From the NCBI RefSeq assembly GCF_040802235.1, contig NC_133156.1, forward strand, positions 111,258,173-111,322,172: a stretch of 64,000 bases of DNA, read 5' to 3'. Every line of letters starts with the position of its first letter. Positions within the stretch are counted from its first letter, which is position 1. The notes beneath the pieces were generated by a model. That model saw only the letters and a program-made list of their open reading frames with translations, had not been told where the DNA came from and ran no database searches. The translations under genes were made by a program, and so were the position numbers. This DNA is from Manis javanica. Its lineage: Eukaryota > Chordata > Mammalia > Pholidota > Manidae. Shown piece after piece: positions 46,991 to 60,535 of the stretch.

Positions 46991-49900
46991 TTCCCAAAAA
47001 TAATAACTTTACTTGAAGGGAAAGTCATATAAATAAATTTCACAGTGAGGAAACAAAGACAGCAATTCGTTGATTTCAGAGTAAAGAAATTCAAAAGCAG
47101 AACAGTGAACTATGGGGCTAGTGGATGAAACTGAGAAAAGCAGCTTACAGAACCTGCAGCACAACACAAATAATTCATTTTAGAAGGAAACACACTTTCC
47201 AGGTAGAGTGAAAAACTCTGAGATTAAGAAAGGCAGCTCTAAGCTGAAGGTCGTTTGATTTTGTGAGAACATAATTCTTCATGTACTTCCTTCCCCTCTT
47301 TGTGGCCTTGATTTACATTTTCCAATTCAGTTTTAATGTTACATTAATTTTATTTTGTAATTTTTAACTTAAATTTTTATTTTATAATTTTCATGGTGCC
47401 GTGACAACCTTGATTCCTTCTATCATTAATAAATCACTTATTTTCCTTTTTCTCTTATAAAGGACTCGATTTCAAAACCTTGCTTTTTTATGTTAAAAAG
47501 GTTTTAAGACCTTTAAAAAATGTTTTCTCTTAGAATTTGTTCTTGAAATTTTGGTCTTCTTTATGGAGAGAAAGCTCCTTTTCACCAGCCTAGATTTGAA
47601 AAAGAGAAGAGAATTTATTGAAGCAGAAACACAGAAGAGTGATGGTATGTCTTGATAACATTAAATGAAACATATAACTTTTTTTTCTCTGAGTACAAAA
47701 GTAATATGCGTTACTGCAGAACATTTGGAAAATACAGTAAAGGAGAAAATTGAAATCATGTTTTTCCTTACCATCCAGAGATAAGTTATTAATGCTTTGT
47801 GTATATCCATCCAGATTTATTTCTATGTATAAGAGCAATGATTCAGAGGATCACCTATACCAGTCTAATGAAGCAGGCAGAACCTTGCCAACAGAGATCT
47901 AGGTATTCTAGAAATACTTCTCACTTTTCAGGATTCCTGCCAACATGCAGGGCCTAGCTGTGAGGAGAAAGGCTGGTAGGAAGTAGTCTGGGTTCAGGAT
48001 TCTCAGCTTGAGGATTGAGTTTCAGGCAGGGTTGCCAGTCTGGTTGTCAACAAAGAAGATACAGGGGACAGTATTGGAGGCTCTTGGATCCAGGGAAACT
48101 GAGCTGTTGCCATGGTCTATAAGTAGGGTAGAGTTATGGCTACTGTGCCTCTTTTTTCCTGTTAGAACTATCTCAGAAAAAGGGACCAACTTGCCCTCTA
48201 TAGATGGAGCTCATTAGAGGCTTCAACCTTGGGTTCTGGGGTGGAGAAAGGCAGGCAACCAACAAAGAGTAACATTGCGGAGGTTGAGAATGAGTCTTAT
48301 TTCTAACTATACTACACATTTTCTGCAAAAAATGTTTTAACATGTGACTTTTTTTGCAGCTTAAGCTACTTAGTTGAGTTTTTAAAGACTAACATAGAAA
48401 TGTACTCATGGAGTATATTATGTTAATGGAGGAAGTAGAAAATTGCATTGTTATGGGAAGCAATTAGAGGTATTTGAGGAATGTGTGTTCTTGCTGCCCT
48501 TACAATATGGCTAAACAGCATTTAGCTTTCAGCCAAAGTGTTATTTCCCCCAGAAAGTTCTAATAAGATGCCAACTATACATCAGTAGAGAGCCTGGTCC
48601 AGTTGTGGGTGTTCAATAAATATTAAACACCAACAACAATCATTGAAGTTTCCCATGTTATGTCTGCAACAGAAAGGACTTCATTAGCAGAGCTATGGAT
48701 TAAGGATAGCCTGGGGCTGCAAGAAAGAGAGACATAGAAACTTTGCCCACAGCCAATCCCACACACCAATGTGTCAGAACAAAAAGATCAGTATATGGCA
48801 GTAACTCCTGCAGTCCTTCTGGCACACTGAGATGCTTTTTCTTGCTATTGGCCTTTTATGAATAAGGAGTTGAATCAGCCTGCGATAAGGCAACTGAGAA
48901 GTGCTGGCATTTTGAAAGGGATAGACTGTGAATATTGCCTTGGGTTTTACTTACATATTTACATCTCCTCAGGTCTAGCTGCAACTTGAGAAGACGTTGG
49001 AAATAAGGAGATAAGTATTTGGCCCAAATTAAGGGCAGAAGTCAGTCTCCCTTCTGATCTGTAGTCTGGATCTCGTATCTGGGAGTTGAATCTCTATTGC
49101 ATGAGGGACAAGTGCAGATTGTGCAACAGAGGGCCCCTGTTTGCATCTGACAGGAGAAGTTTGTTCCAAGTGTCATAGTGTTGTTTTCATCTTGATAAAC
49201 TAGCGCAGTCTGGGTGAAATGGTTGGGGGAGGGTGCTGGAGCAAGGAGAAGTGCTCAGGTAGCTGAACAATGGAAGCTTACATGTTACATGGACAGAAAG
49301 AAAGGGAGCACACAGATGCCTTAGTGAAACCACTGGTTAGCTGAGGCAGCTGAGAAATTGGAGTGGGGATTCCAGGATGAATAACATTTGTGAAGGCTGA
49401 AAATAATCAAGGAGGTCAGAAACACGTACTGGAAGAGGGGTGGGAAACACAGCAATATGTCCATTAACCACAGCACCATCACCATCAATCATCTTCGGTC
49501 CATGATGAGAATTCAAAACTCAAGGGAGACGTGTCTTGGCCTGTGTTTATACTTCATGTTAAAGTATTTATTTTTCTCTATAGTATTAGGAGATGCTGTG
49601 GCTGGCAGCCTTACTACTCACGTGTGTTAATGGGGCTCAAAGCTGCCCAATTAATGACATGCAGTCCAATCTCATCTAAGTACATATGTAGACAGGCTGT
49701 CGCTGTTGGTGGCTTTCCCTTTTCACCTCTGGGACTGTGAAATCTCAGTTAACAAATGCTTCTCCAGATTTGAAGTATGCAGCACTGACCTATCGACTGC
49801 CGTGGTTTTCCAGGAGTCAGAGGAAATGCCACCTTGCTAACTGTTGAGCTTCTATGGCTTCCTCCCACTTCTCTTTTATTGACCTTGCTTCTAACCAAGC

Positions 49901-52035
49901 CCCTTTGGCTTGTGGTGGGTGCAGCTGCTGTGGTTTATTGCACATGTCCGGGGCAGAGATTAAACGCGTAGAGCTCAGATGCTGCTGGAGTGACTATACT
50001 TGAGATCTCTCTTTTGGGTACTCACGTGTTTCCATTGGTGATAATTAATGGTCTGCGGGGGAAGCTGTGGAGGTTGCCGGCAGAAGTGAGTGGGGGACCC
50101 GGGTCACTGTTGTTTTACCTTTGGAGAGATGTTTGCAGTGTAGAGGCTCTCTTGGGTTGACTGTTTGGAGCTATGTCATGGTCCTTTGGGGATGATATCC
50201 ACCAGAAGGGAGCTTTATTGAAAAGTGGGCTTTTTTTCTTTTTCTTTTAAGGCTGGCCATGCTTCTCTGAACAATAAGTTCCCTAGTGAGTGGAATTTGA
50301 GTATAATTTTCTCTAATGGATTTTTGGAATTTTCCTCTGAGGATGGCAATACCACCATAGGATTTGGATTACATTCTTGCATTTGTATAATTTTACGTTG
50401 CCTAGGACAGAGTTCCATGGGAGCACATGTATTTTTTTGCGCTTAGGGTTTAGAAGTAGAGTCACTGAATATATAGAAGTTCCTGAATGATTGCACCAAT
50501 GTTGCATGATACTGCCGTCTGTGCTGGCTTAATTTTTTAAAGGGATGCTGGGCATAGTCTGATTCTGGCTTTTAGAAGCATGGTTTTGTCTAGCACACTG
50601 CACAAATAGATGTACCCAAATTCTACTGGTGGTAGAGAGCAGATTTTATAGCTTTAGCAAAGTCTGCCACCAAATCTAACATGCTGGCTTCATTATTTAG
50701 AATGAAAATTTATTTATTATTTAGAAGTTTTGGGTAATTTTCTTGTCAAGATACCCACTTGTTAAGAATCTGGTGTAAGAATCTGAATTAGGCTAAAAAA
50801 ATACATTGACCAATAATATCAAAGATGTAGAAACAAAGTGGGTCAGGATTAAGTTCAAGAATTAAGTTATGTGCTTTTTGAAGATCATCTTTGATACTAC
50901 AGAATCTGGCCCTTTTGTTTCATTGGGGAAAAAAGAATGTATGTAAGACAGGTGTGACATCTGAGCACTTGTTTTCTTTACCATATTCGATATTCTGTTT
51001 TTACCAAAACTGCTCTTTTCCAAATAGGTTTTTATGGCTTGGTCAAAACAAAAATAAAAGAGGTGAAGTATAGATATAGGAAGATTTTTATTACTCTGAG
51101 TAAAGCAGTTTATAATATATAATTTGTGGGTATGAAAATTAGGAAAAGTATATATTTAATATATAAAACATTTAGTGGATATAGAAATGAGATGTCTTAT
51201 ACATTATGCAATACTTTTGGATATTGGGAGATTAAGGAAGTATTTGCATTTCTACTTTTAGGTATTATTTACATTTTTGTAATCAACATTAATTTTGCAA
51301 AGAAAACAATACATATATTTAGTGGTCAACTTTGGCTATTTTTGAGGATACCCCAAGCCCTCTATAGAATGAAGCAGCATTTTTTATGGATGCTTAGGTG
51401 CCTAATGATAAAAGATAAATTCAGGCAGACTCCTGGTCAGATGAGAGGACCCAGAGTTCTGGGATTCAGCAATCTTTAGAGATAAAATTGAAGAGAGTTA
51501 ACACTAACAGTTAAGGTATTTGAATGAAGAATGAAGATTGCCCATGCTCATAAATATGTGGTTATTCACTTTATTGGATACAGCTACTGGGACCCACAGT
51601 AGTGTGATGATTTTGACTCAACAGAACAAAAGGAGAGATAGATGTGATTATCCCTTAAGGATTGTCTAATTAAGGTAGAAAATAAAGACCTGAACAACAA
51701 TAGAGTATCCCAAAGCAACCTAAAGCCAAGTGAAAAACAATGTGGTGTACATGATATACATAATTCCTAAAGGAATTCAAGATAGGAAAATACTCTGTAG
51801 ATCTGTTAATTTAGCTAATTACCCATCGTTATGTTTCCAAGAAAGGATCATTTGGAATCAACAAATCTAATTAAAAAAATTAAGTTGAATAAATCATACT
51901 TAGTGTTCCCTAGAAGATATACTTTTTATAGTCTTTATAGATAAAATGCTATGAGAGAATGGAGGAATTAGTAATTATTTTTTCTGAAGACATCAAAGAT
52001 GTCTATATAAGATGTAGAAAAGACCTCAAAAGACG
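46990..52035. other. Largely unique stretch
   Basis: Five kilobases without a recognisable gene. A possible old repeat lies at about 47650-47850 (GGAAAATACAGTAAAGGAGA resembles a dispersed element) and a possible MIR/L2 tail near 48580-48625. The rest shows nothing. Confidence 0.5.
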
Positions 52036-52049
52036 AGAATTATTTTGTG

Positions 52050-52255
52050 AGAAGAATGGATAAATGAATATTACAGGCAGAAGCACAAGAAATAGCACAA
52101 ATATATGAAGAGTATAGGATTGTGAGGCAGGTAGATGATGAGTCTGGGAAGATTGTTATGCAGGTCTTAGAACGACACATTAATACATTTAGACTTGATC
52201 CTGTAGACAATGTAAAGTCATTATAGGCCATAAACAGGACTAGGTCTGAAATTGT
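52050..52255 (+). mobile_element. L2-like fragment
   Basis: TATTACAGGCAGAAGCACAA, then GGATTGTGAGGCAGG and GTAAAGTCATTATAGGCCAT, follow the order of an L2-related repeat. Confidence 0.4.
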
Positions 52256-52288
52256 TACTATGAAATACATTCAGAGATTATAATTCAG

Positions 52289-53118
52289 AAATTAAAACGA
52301 CAGCTCTGAACTGCGCAGGCGCACTCCCGCCTCAGGGTAAAAGATGCGTGCGCAGCGCCTTCTGCTCCCGTGGAAGTTTCCGTGAAGCAACTGAGAAGGA
52401 CTGTCTGTCTGAGGGTGAAGTTTACAGCCTGGTGAATCTGAGGGCCAGACCGTGTCCCCGTAAAGCATACCTTCTGTTCATACTGAGGAAAAGTATTGAA
52501 ACTGCGTTCAAATTCTGCCTCTATTGCGCAAAACCCTGACCTACAGAGGATCGTTGTGGGGGCGGGGGGCACCAGACCTCTGTCAGACTGCTGTGTCGTC
52601 CTTTCGAGGCTCAGGGAGAGTGCGGAACCTGAGTTCTGAAATCTCTTCCAAGTGGGTGAAATGTTCCAGCCCCAACACCTCTCCCTCGTCATGGCTCTAT
52701 CCAGACGGTGACAGTTGTTTGGAGATATGCTAAATCCCTGTGAGAGACCCAGAAATTCGTGGAGAGCCCCCTGAACACCAAAAGCAGCCCGCAGACCCTG
52801 AAGTGGAGCCTGGTGTCGAACTAGTTCGAGGCTTTGCCCTCTGTGAAGGTGCTGCAGGACAAGAGGGGGCGGCCCTGGAAGCCGGGGTCCCGCTGGACCA
52901 GGGATGCCCAGGGCATTCTCTTGAAGGTATGTTCTACCCACATGCTGACATGTGCTGGCCTGGGCCTGGCCATCTCCCAGCAGGGCAACGGGAGGGGCAC
53001 CCCTTTTTGAGAATGGGAATGGCAGTCATATTCCAGCCGCAGACGTGTCTCTAGCAACTTTCTTTTAGACTCAGGACTGCAATCCTACCCATACAGGAGT
53101 AGCTAAAATAAATTAAAA
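52289..53118 (+). pseudogene. GC-rich retrocopy-like block of unknown parent
   Basis: About 0.8 kb of GC-rich, CpG-containing sequence sits abruptly between AT-rich L2 and L1M pieces. It starts with two NRF1-like sites (CTGCGCAGGCGCA at 52311-52323; TGCGTGCGCAG at 52345-52355) and ends in AAAATAAATTAAAA. The 9-bp AAATTAAAA occurs at both ends (52289-52297 and 53110-53118). Coding-like phrases shift between frames, for example NTSPSSWLYPDGDS (plus, near 52670) and VLQDKRGRPWKPGSRW (plus, near 52850). This suggests a decayed processed pseudogene. I do not recognise the parent. A 218-codon minus-strand frame overlaps it but shows no domain. Confidence 0.5.
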
Positions 53119-53360
53119 TTCGTATAGCATAAAATTCACCTCTTAAAAGTGTGTAATTCAATGGGTTTTAGTATATTCACAATGTTGTGCAAACATCACC
53201 GCCAATTCTGGAACATTTCCGTCACCTCAAAAGGAAACCTGTACCTTTCTGCAATCACTTTCTAGTCTCCTTTCGCCCCAACCTGACAACCATTAATCTA
53301 CTCTTTGTTTCTAAGGAGTTGCGTTAGAAATTGGACATTTCATATAAATGGGATCATACA
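53119..53360 (-). mobile_element. Old L1 (L1M) 3' end fragment
   Basis: CATAAAATTCACCTCTTAAA, ACATCACCGCCAATTCTGGA and GGACATTTCATATAAATGGG are antisense L1M landmarks. Confidence 0.75.
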
Positions 53361-53859
53361 ACAGAACAAAAGAAAACAAACAAAAACCCAGTTCAGATGG
53401 CAAGTCTTTGAAATAAGCTCATAGTTTATCAAACAGCTGCTGTTGACATTTCAGGCATGCCTAATTAACTAATCACGTCACATTTGATTATGACCAAAGA
53501 CATTACAAGGTATACAGTTTTGGGCACCTTAAACTCTTTCCTATATAGTGCTGAAACAATAAAATAGAAAAATACCAATTTAAATAATACTTTTTTGTAT
53601 AGTTACAAATTTTTGTTAAACATTGCATAAAAAAGAAAACCCCAAAAGAATTAACAAAAACAAAAAAACAAAGCATAATGGACAAGAAATTCACAATTTT
53701 ACTTAAAAGCTTTTGTTAGCTTCCCACTACTATTACTGCTGATACTTATATTTGCTGCTTACCTTCATGGAATACCTGCTATGATCCATACATTGTTTTT
53801 TTTTTTTTTAGAAGTTTTAAACAGTTTTTTTTTCTGAAATGAACACTTAATATGAGATC

Positions 53860-55435
53860 TGAGGTCTACCCTCTTAAATTTTTAAGTGTACCATATATTA
53901 TTGTTGACTGTAGGTACAGTGTTGTACAGCATATACCTAGAGCTTATTTATCTTGCTTGACTGAAACTTTAAGCCTGTTGGTTAGTAACTCTCCATTTCC
54001 TCCTCCCAGCACTGGCAAGCACCATTCCACTCTTTTATTCTATGAATTTGACTATTTTAGATACCTCATATAAGTGAAATAATATAGTATTTATTTTTCT
54101 GTGACCAGCTTACTACACTTAGTATGATGTCCTCAAAGTTCATATTGTTGCATATTGCAGCATTTCCTTCTTTTTTTTTAAGGCTGAATAGTATTCCATT
54201 GCATGTATCTACCACAGTTTCTGTATCCATTCATCTGTTTGATGGACATTCAGATTATTTCTCTTTTGGCTATTGTGAATAGTGCTGCAGTGAACGTAAG
54301 TCTTCAAGATATTGATTTCAATTCTTTCGGATAAATACCCAGAAGGGGGATTGCTTGATACTATGGCAGTTCTAGTTTTAATTTTTTGAGGAACTTCTAT
54401 AGTGTTTTCAGAGTGGCTACACCATTTTGCATTCCCAACAATGGTGTGCAATGGTTCCAGTTTCTCCATATCCTCATCAATACTTATTATCTTTTGTTTT
54501 TTTTTTGTTGGTAATAGCCATCTTAACAGGTGTGAGGTGATATCTCATATGGTTTTGATTTGCATTTCCCTGATGATAAATGATATACATTTTTCATATA
54601 CCCATTGGCTTTTTGTGTGTCTTCCTTGTACAAATAACCATGCAAGCCTTTAGCTCATTTTTTAACCGGGTTATTCATTTTTTTAAACTATTGAGTTAAA
54701 AAAGTTACTTGTTTATTTTGGATGTCAAGTCCTTACCAAATAGGTGCTTTGCAAATATTTTCTCCCATTCCAGGATAAAAATTTCATTCTGTTTATTGTT
54801 TCCTTTGCTGTGGAGAAGCTTTTTTAGCTTAATGCAGTTCCACTTATTTACATTTTTTTGTTGCCTGTGCTTTTGGTGTCAAAAATCATTGCCAAGATCA
54901 GTGTCATGAAGCTTTCCATCCTATGTTTTCTAGGAGTTTTACAGTTTTGTGTTTGATCTACATTTAAGTCTTTGATCTATTTTGAGTTGATTTTGTGTAT
55001 AGTGTAAGATGAGGATATAATTTCATTTTTTTTGCATTTGGATATCCAGTTTTTCCAAACACTGTTGAAGAGACTGTTCTTTCTCCATAGTGTATTCTTG
55101 ACATTCTGGTTGAGTATCAGTTGACAATATATGCATGGATTTCCTTCGGGGCTTTCTATTCTGTTCCATTGGTCTGTGTGTCTGTCTTTATGCCAGTAAC
55201 ATTACTATACTTGCTAATATATTTTGAAATCAGGAATTCTGATACCTCCAGCTTTGTTATGTCTCAAGATTGATTTGGCTATTTGTGTTGTTTGGTGGTT
55301 CCATATGAATTGTAGAATCATTCTTTCTATTTCTGTAAAAAATGCCATTGGGATTTTGATAGGGATAGCATTGAATCTGTAGATTGCTTTAGATAGTATG
55401 GACATTTTAATAATACTAAGTCCATGTATCACTCT
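53860..55435 (-). mobile_element. Old L1 fragment, 3' UTR and ORF2
   Basis: A long reverse-complemented L1 runs from the 3' UTR (TATTGTTGACTGTAGGTACA) through ORF2. Open remnants are at 54469-54209 and 55432-55214; the latter reads [20 protein letters not shown], from the region after RT. Many stops and shifts are present. It is an L1MA/MB-age copy. Confidence 0.85.
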
Positions 55436-55479
55436 TAATGCCTTACCTATAGTAACAGTTAAAATTTTTTCTAATTGTA

Positions 55480-55780
55480 ATTTTTGTTTTTAAACAAACT
55501 ATTTTAGAATACATTTAGATCTATAGAAAACTTATAAAGACAGTATAGAAAGTTCCATATGCCTTACACTCAATTTCCCTTATTATTAACATCTAGCATT
55601 AATATGATACATTCGTCACAATTAGTGAATCAATATTGATACATTATTATTAATGACATTCCATGCTTTACTTGAATTTCTTTAGTTTTTACCTAATTTT
55701 TTTTTTTCTGTTCTATGGTCTATCCAGCATACCACATCACCTTCAGTTGTCACATTTCCTTAGGCTCCTCTTGGTTGTGA
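55480..55780 (-). mobile_element. Old L1 (L1M) 3' UTR fragment
   Basis: ACATTTAGATCTATAGAAAA, CACAATTAGTGAATCAATAT and TTCCTTAGGCTCCTCTTGGT are antisense landmarks of an L1MC/ME 3' UTR. Confidence 0.7.
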
Positions 55781-55814
55781 TGGTTTATAATACTGTTCTC
55801 AATCATCACAATAA

Positions 55815-55945
55815 TTCAGTGTGGTAGGACTATTATCAATTTTTTTCATACAGATGAGAAAATTGAGGCTAAGTTCACACAGAAATGGGAATCAACTCTG
55901 GAGATCTGGGCCAGAGCCCCCACCCTCAACCACAGCACTGCTTCT
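55815..55945 (-). mobile_element. MIR fragment
   Basis: CAGATGAGAAAATTGAGGCT followed by TCAACTCTGGAGATCTGG matches the reverse-complemented MIR. Confidence 0.5.
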
Positions 55946-58120
55946 GATATACTGGGTACTTGATAAAATGTAAATGAATGCGCAACTGCATACCTGGTCC
56001 ATGAGATAAAGCAGCATGTGGTAAGTGCTTTACCCACAAAGGTAAAGGTAATTTCTGGCTTGTAGTAGTTTAGTGAAATTTGTGAAAGATTTCAATGATG
56101 AGATGAAATTTGAGCTAGGCCCTGAGAATTTGGAGGAATAATTATATAATACTTTATAGTTCTTTTCAAATATGTTAGAATCCCTGTCCTAGTTCATGTT
56201 TATAACAACTCCAGGGATAAGCAAATGGCTTGAGGACAAGAAGCTTTGGGTTATGGCTTAATAAATTTTCAATATCTAAGCAAAGTCACATTGGAGAATT
56301 TCAATTTACTTCAAGGAAGACAAAACATTTTAAAAATACAATATTTTTTAACCTATGTCTGTTAGTCTTAGGATTAGTTTGGCCACATTCCTAAACTCTT
56401 TCTCAACCAATTAAAGATGAGTAGGAGGTCAATTTTGTTTGATTAATGCATTATTGATTCTTTTACACCATCCTGGCACCAAGAAAGTAATGAATAAATA
56501 TTTGCTAAATGAGTGACTGAACACTGATTCAATTAAAAGAAATGCTAAAGAATTCTTGGTAATACACTTGGCGGGTGGAGGCTACACAGGGTTTTCCTTC
56601 TCAAATGAAAACACTTTTAGAGAATCCTAGCATCTTTTAAGACTTGCACATGTTCAGCTCTCTGAAGTGCATAATAAAGGAGGAACAGAGGTTCCAGAGT
56701 TTTTGCCCTTTTGCTTTTCCTACCAGTTCCCCCAACCAGAACCCTAACTTCTCAGAATTATAAAGAAAAAATAATTCTCAGAACATTTGAGAAATATGTT
56801 CTATTAATGTTTACATCTTTTCTAAAAGTAAGGGGTAGGTCTTAGAATATAAAGTTTATTTATTTGAAATGAATAAATTCTCTACTGAGAAATTATTTAT
56901 AAATGACTAGCAGCAGCTTTATTTTGTATTAGTTAACTAAATTCACATGGGGCAACAATTATGTGATCCATGATTGGATTTATAAAGTAGTGACATTTTT
57001 TTAAAGTGTGTTTTGCTTCAGAGGAGAATGACATATGTCCTATATTTGATCTTTAGATGTTTGAGAAAATAACCAGAATATCCAAGTGTGGAACATGGTA
57101 CTTATATTAATGACAGTAGGACTGGAAATATATCTATTTGAATTATGACACCCTTTCCACTGCCATGCTCCTTCCTGCAACTAATATGACATGTTTAAGA
57201 AAGGGAAACTATCCAACTGGAGGTAGTCCTAGCCAATTAAATCTAACCCTGCAGGAACCTGGAAAACTGCCCTCTAGTGGAGCTTACTGAAATTTAGTGC
57301 TGGAGGGTTCGGTAGAGATCTGTCTTAGGGTCAGGGATTGGATAAAATTTCATATTACTTATGAAATTTCTCTGAAGTGGTGATGGAAATGGCAATTCAG
57401 AGCAGAAAGAGTGAAGATCAAATGTGATCCATAGACTTCCTGATGTACTATTCCCACTGCTGCTAATTTCTGCTATTCTGCACAAAACTATACATTTAAC
57501 ATTTTATTTTGCTTTTTGATTATCAGCTCATGTTAGTAAGGCCTATATTTCAAAGGTGGTTATAAATGTGTGAAAAGATATTATAATCCAAAATAAATAA
57601 AAAAATGAGAAGAGAAAGGTGTAGGTAGAGTAATTAATCCTATGAAGAATAGAGGCATGATCATTTACTAGGCGGTGACTGGTTTTAATGTTTGGTTTCG
57701 ACTGTGACTTTGAGAAAAATAGCAACATCTTTAAATTTAAACTTAATAAATTCTGCTTCTCTGTACCTTGATATTCCTATGTGGATTGCTTGGAAATATT
57801 CAGACAATTCTCTGTATCTCTCCTAACAAAGCAGAAATATGTATTGGCACCATGAGAGCAAAACTCCAAGGGTCAACCTTAGGTGTAGGGGAGTAGTTGT
57901 CTCTTACTGGGTTTGATTTGAGTTGTGTTTATTTATAGGATGAAGGCTGTCAAAAGAGAGAGCACCAGAGATAATCTTCTGCTTTTTAAATATCCATTCT
58001 TTAGTCAGTACTTCTCCACTGGAACTGCATACCTTAAGCTCTGCATACTTCCAGTCAAGAAATATTTGCTAAAATACTAAGCAATTATCAGTGAATACTT
58101 TAATTACCAACAAACATTCT
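55946..58120. other. Unique stretch
   Basis: AT-rich; no gene or clear repeat recognised. Confidence 0.5.
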
Positions 58121-58121
58121 A

Positions 58122-58290
58122 ATTCAGTGTTTCAACATTGGTGGACTATTTGCATCAGAATCATCTGGAAGTTCTGTTAAAAACACTGACTTGGAGGCCT
58201 GGCCCCAGACCAGTTTGGACAGAATCTCTAGGTGAGGAGATGGGTAAGCCAGAGTGATTTTCACACCCAGTGAAGCTCTATAATTCCTGA
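58122..58290 (+). mobile_element. MER5A hAT-Charlie MITE
   Basis: TTTGCATCAGAATCATCTGG, AAGTTCTGTTAAAAACACTG and GGCCTGGCCCCAGACCAG follow the MER5A order. Confidence 0.75.
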
Positions 58291-59227
58291 AATGATAAAT
58301 TGAGGGCCCTTTGAGATCAAAACTCTTGTTGGGGTAGGGGCCTAAGGAGGAGAGAAGAATATGCCAAGTTGAAGGACAAAGCAGAGATGAGGTAAATGAG
58401 AAACACCAAAGCTGAACTTTGGCCTCATCATGATTCTGCTCAGGGCCTGTCCCTAGAAGAATTAGTGTGGTTCTGGCCAGTGCCTCTATGACTAGTCTCC
58501 TCCATCAGGAAAATGGGAGATGTGAAAACTTTATTTTGGAAAACAAGTGGTGGGCCACAAGAATGCAAGAAAAACAAAAAATTCTCAGAGCTAAACTCCC
58601 TTAGTTTAACTGAGCCTCTTGGGGTAGAGGCTTTTCATTTGTGCTGGCCCAGTGACACGTGGTATAGATCCAGACATGTCCTGGTTCTTGTGCTCACAGT
58701 CGCACTTTTGAAAACAGTTGCTGACAATCTGTCACTCCTTTGTGTTAGAGCTCAGCCCGTTTGAAAGTGCGAGGTATCAGCTGCTGTCGCTGTAGGTCCA
58801 TTTCTGTTTTCCAGCAGGTGGGTGTGTCTGTTTCTTTACTTTCATCTCTATCCAGGCTTTCTTCTTTCAGGCGCTTTCCGGTTTGTCAAGCCAAGTATGC
58901 CTGTCATGTTGGAACCCAGCCCTGGGACACTTACCAACTTCTCTTTGTGTTAGTATCTCCCTTGACTATGTTTCCACTCTTCTTATCTTCCTAAAGCCTA
59001 CTAGTCCATTCACATGGTCACCTACGTGTCCTATTCTCTTTATTGCGGGTACTCAAAAACTGCCAATTAGCTTGGTAGCCTCACCTCTTCCGTGTTTTTC
59101 CTTCATCTCGACTTGCCTTGTACTTGTCCAGTGAGTCCCCTTAGCTCTTCGTTCTCTCTTCTTCCCATTGCTTTCTGTGTCAAGTCATGCGAAGTGCTTC
59201 AGTAACTCCCCTGAATGGAAACATTAG

Positions 59228-59425
59228 ACTTCAATGGAAAGAGAGTGGGTTTCAGACTCAGGCTAGGATTGGAGTCCTCTCTTTGCTATTATTGGTAGCT
59301 CTGAAAACATTAATTCTGTCATAGAGTTGTGAATATTGAAATAGATAATATAGAAATATGTCAAGCACAGCCCCCATAACAGTAGATGTTCAATACATGT
59401 TGGCTATTTTTATTCATACTATTTT
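59228..59425 (+). mobile_element. MIR SINE
   Basis: TTTCAGACTCAGGCTAGGAT, then TAATTCTGTCATAGAGTTGT and GTAGATGTTCAATACATGTT, follow MIR in sense orientation. Confidence 0.55.
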
Positions 59426-60075
59426 TGTATGGAAATGTCCAGGGTAAGTCCCACCCAGTGGGGCTGGAGCCTCCGCCATGCTGAGTTATTTCTATGTTTT
59501 GGCTCTGGTGCCAACACAGTTTTCCAGCTTCCTGTTGCTAATTTCTGCTATTCTACACAAGAATTCTCTAGTTTGGGGAGACTGTAGACAATAGTATTCC
59601 TGGGTTATTAATCTTTGAGACCCCCAGCTTCCAGTATAGTTTATTCCTCCTTCCCTTTTGAATTTCTGAACTACAGCATGACATAAAAATCTTACACCTA
59701 GACATTTTTTATTGGTTTCACCCTACAAGCCATGGTCTCTCGCATATGTCCTAACCCAGGAGTTCTCAAAAGTGTTACCATACAGGGGAGCTTTTTCATG
59801 AAATTATGCTGTGTCCTACTCTGTCTATACTCTCTCTATTAAGGTTACTGTTGAGAACCCCAAATAGTCTTTAGGAATATTGGAAAGAAGCACAGATTGA
59901 TTAGACCTCTTGATAGAATGAAAAAAAATTCTTTTATTCCCCAGCTTTATTGAGACATAATCAACATATGATGTGTAAACTTAAGGTGTATAACATGATG
60001 ATTTGTTATATGTGTATATGTGATGTGATTACTACATAAGGTTAGTTAACACCTCAATCACCTCACAAAATTACC

Positions 60076-60078
<3 letters not shown>

Positions 60079-60121
<43 letters not shown>

Positions 60122-60124
60122 TGT
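60079..60124. repeat. (TG)n microsatellite
   Basis: About twenty TG units, one interrupted by TATG near the end. Confidence 0.95.
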
Positions 60125-60454
60125 CTGTGGTGAGAATATTTAAGATTTACTCTGTTAGCAACTTTTGGGTATATATTACAGTATTGTTACCTACAGTTAT
60201 CATGGTGTGCATTAGATCCCCAGAACTTCCTCATCTTATAACTGGAGGTGTCTACCCTTTGATCAGCATCTCCCCATTTCTCCCACACTCCAGCCTCTGG
60301 AAACCACCATTCTACTCTTGTTTCTACGAGTTTGGCTTTTTTATATTCCACATGTAAGTCATATACAGTATTTGTCTTTCTCTATTTATTTATTTTACTT
60401 AGTTTAATACCCTCAAGATCCATCCATGCTGTTGCAAATGGGAAGATTTCCATT

Positions 60455-60469
60455 ATATATGTATATGTA

Positions 60470-60534
<65 letters not shown>
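60455..60534. repeat. Compound (TA)n(CA)n microsatellite
   Basis: A TA/TG tract switches at 60500 into about seventeen CA units. It lies in the L1 at a position where A-rich L1 sequence is expected. Confidence 0.95.

Positions 60535-60535
<1 letters not shown>

Noticed and set aside
52285-52941. 218-codon minus-strand frame
   Set aside because: No signal, domain or codon pattern supports it. The plus strand shows more coding-like phrases, so it is treated as a shadow in a GC-rich block.
59755-59830. Possible third MER5A copy
   Set aside because: Only the opening phrase resembles the element; the rest does not follow.
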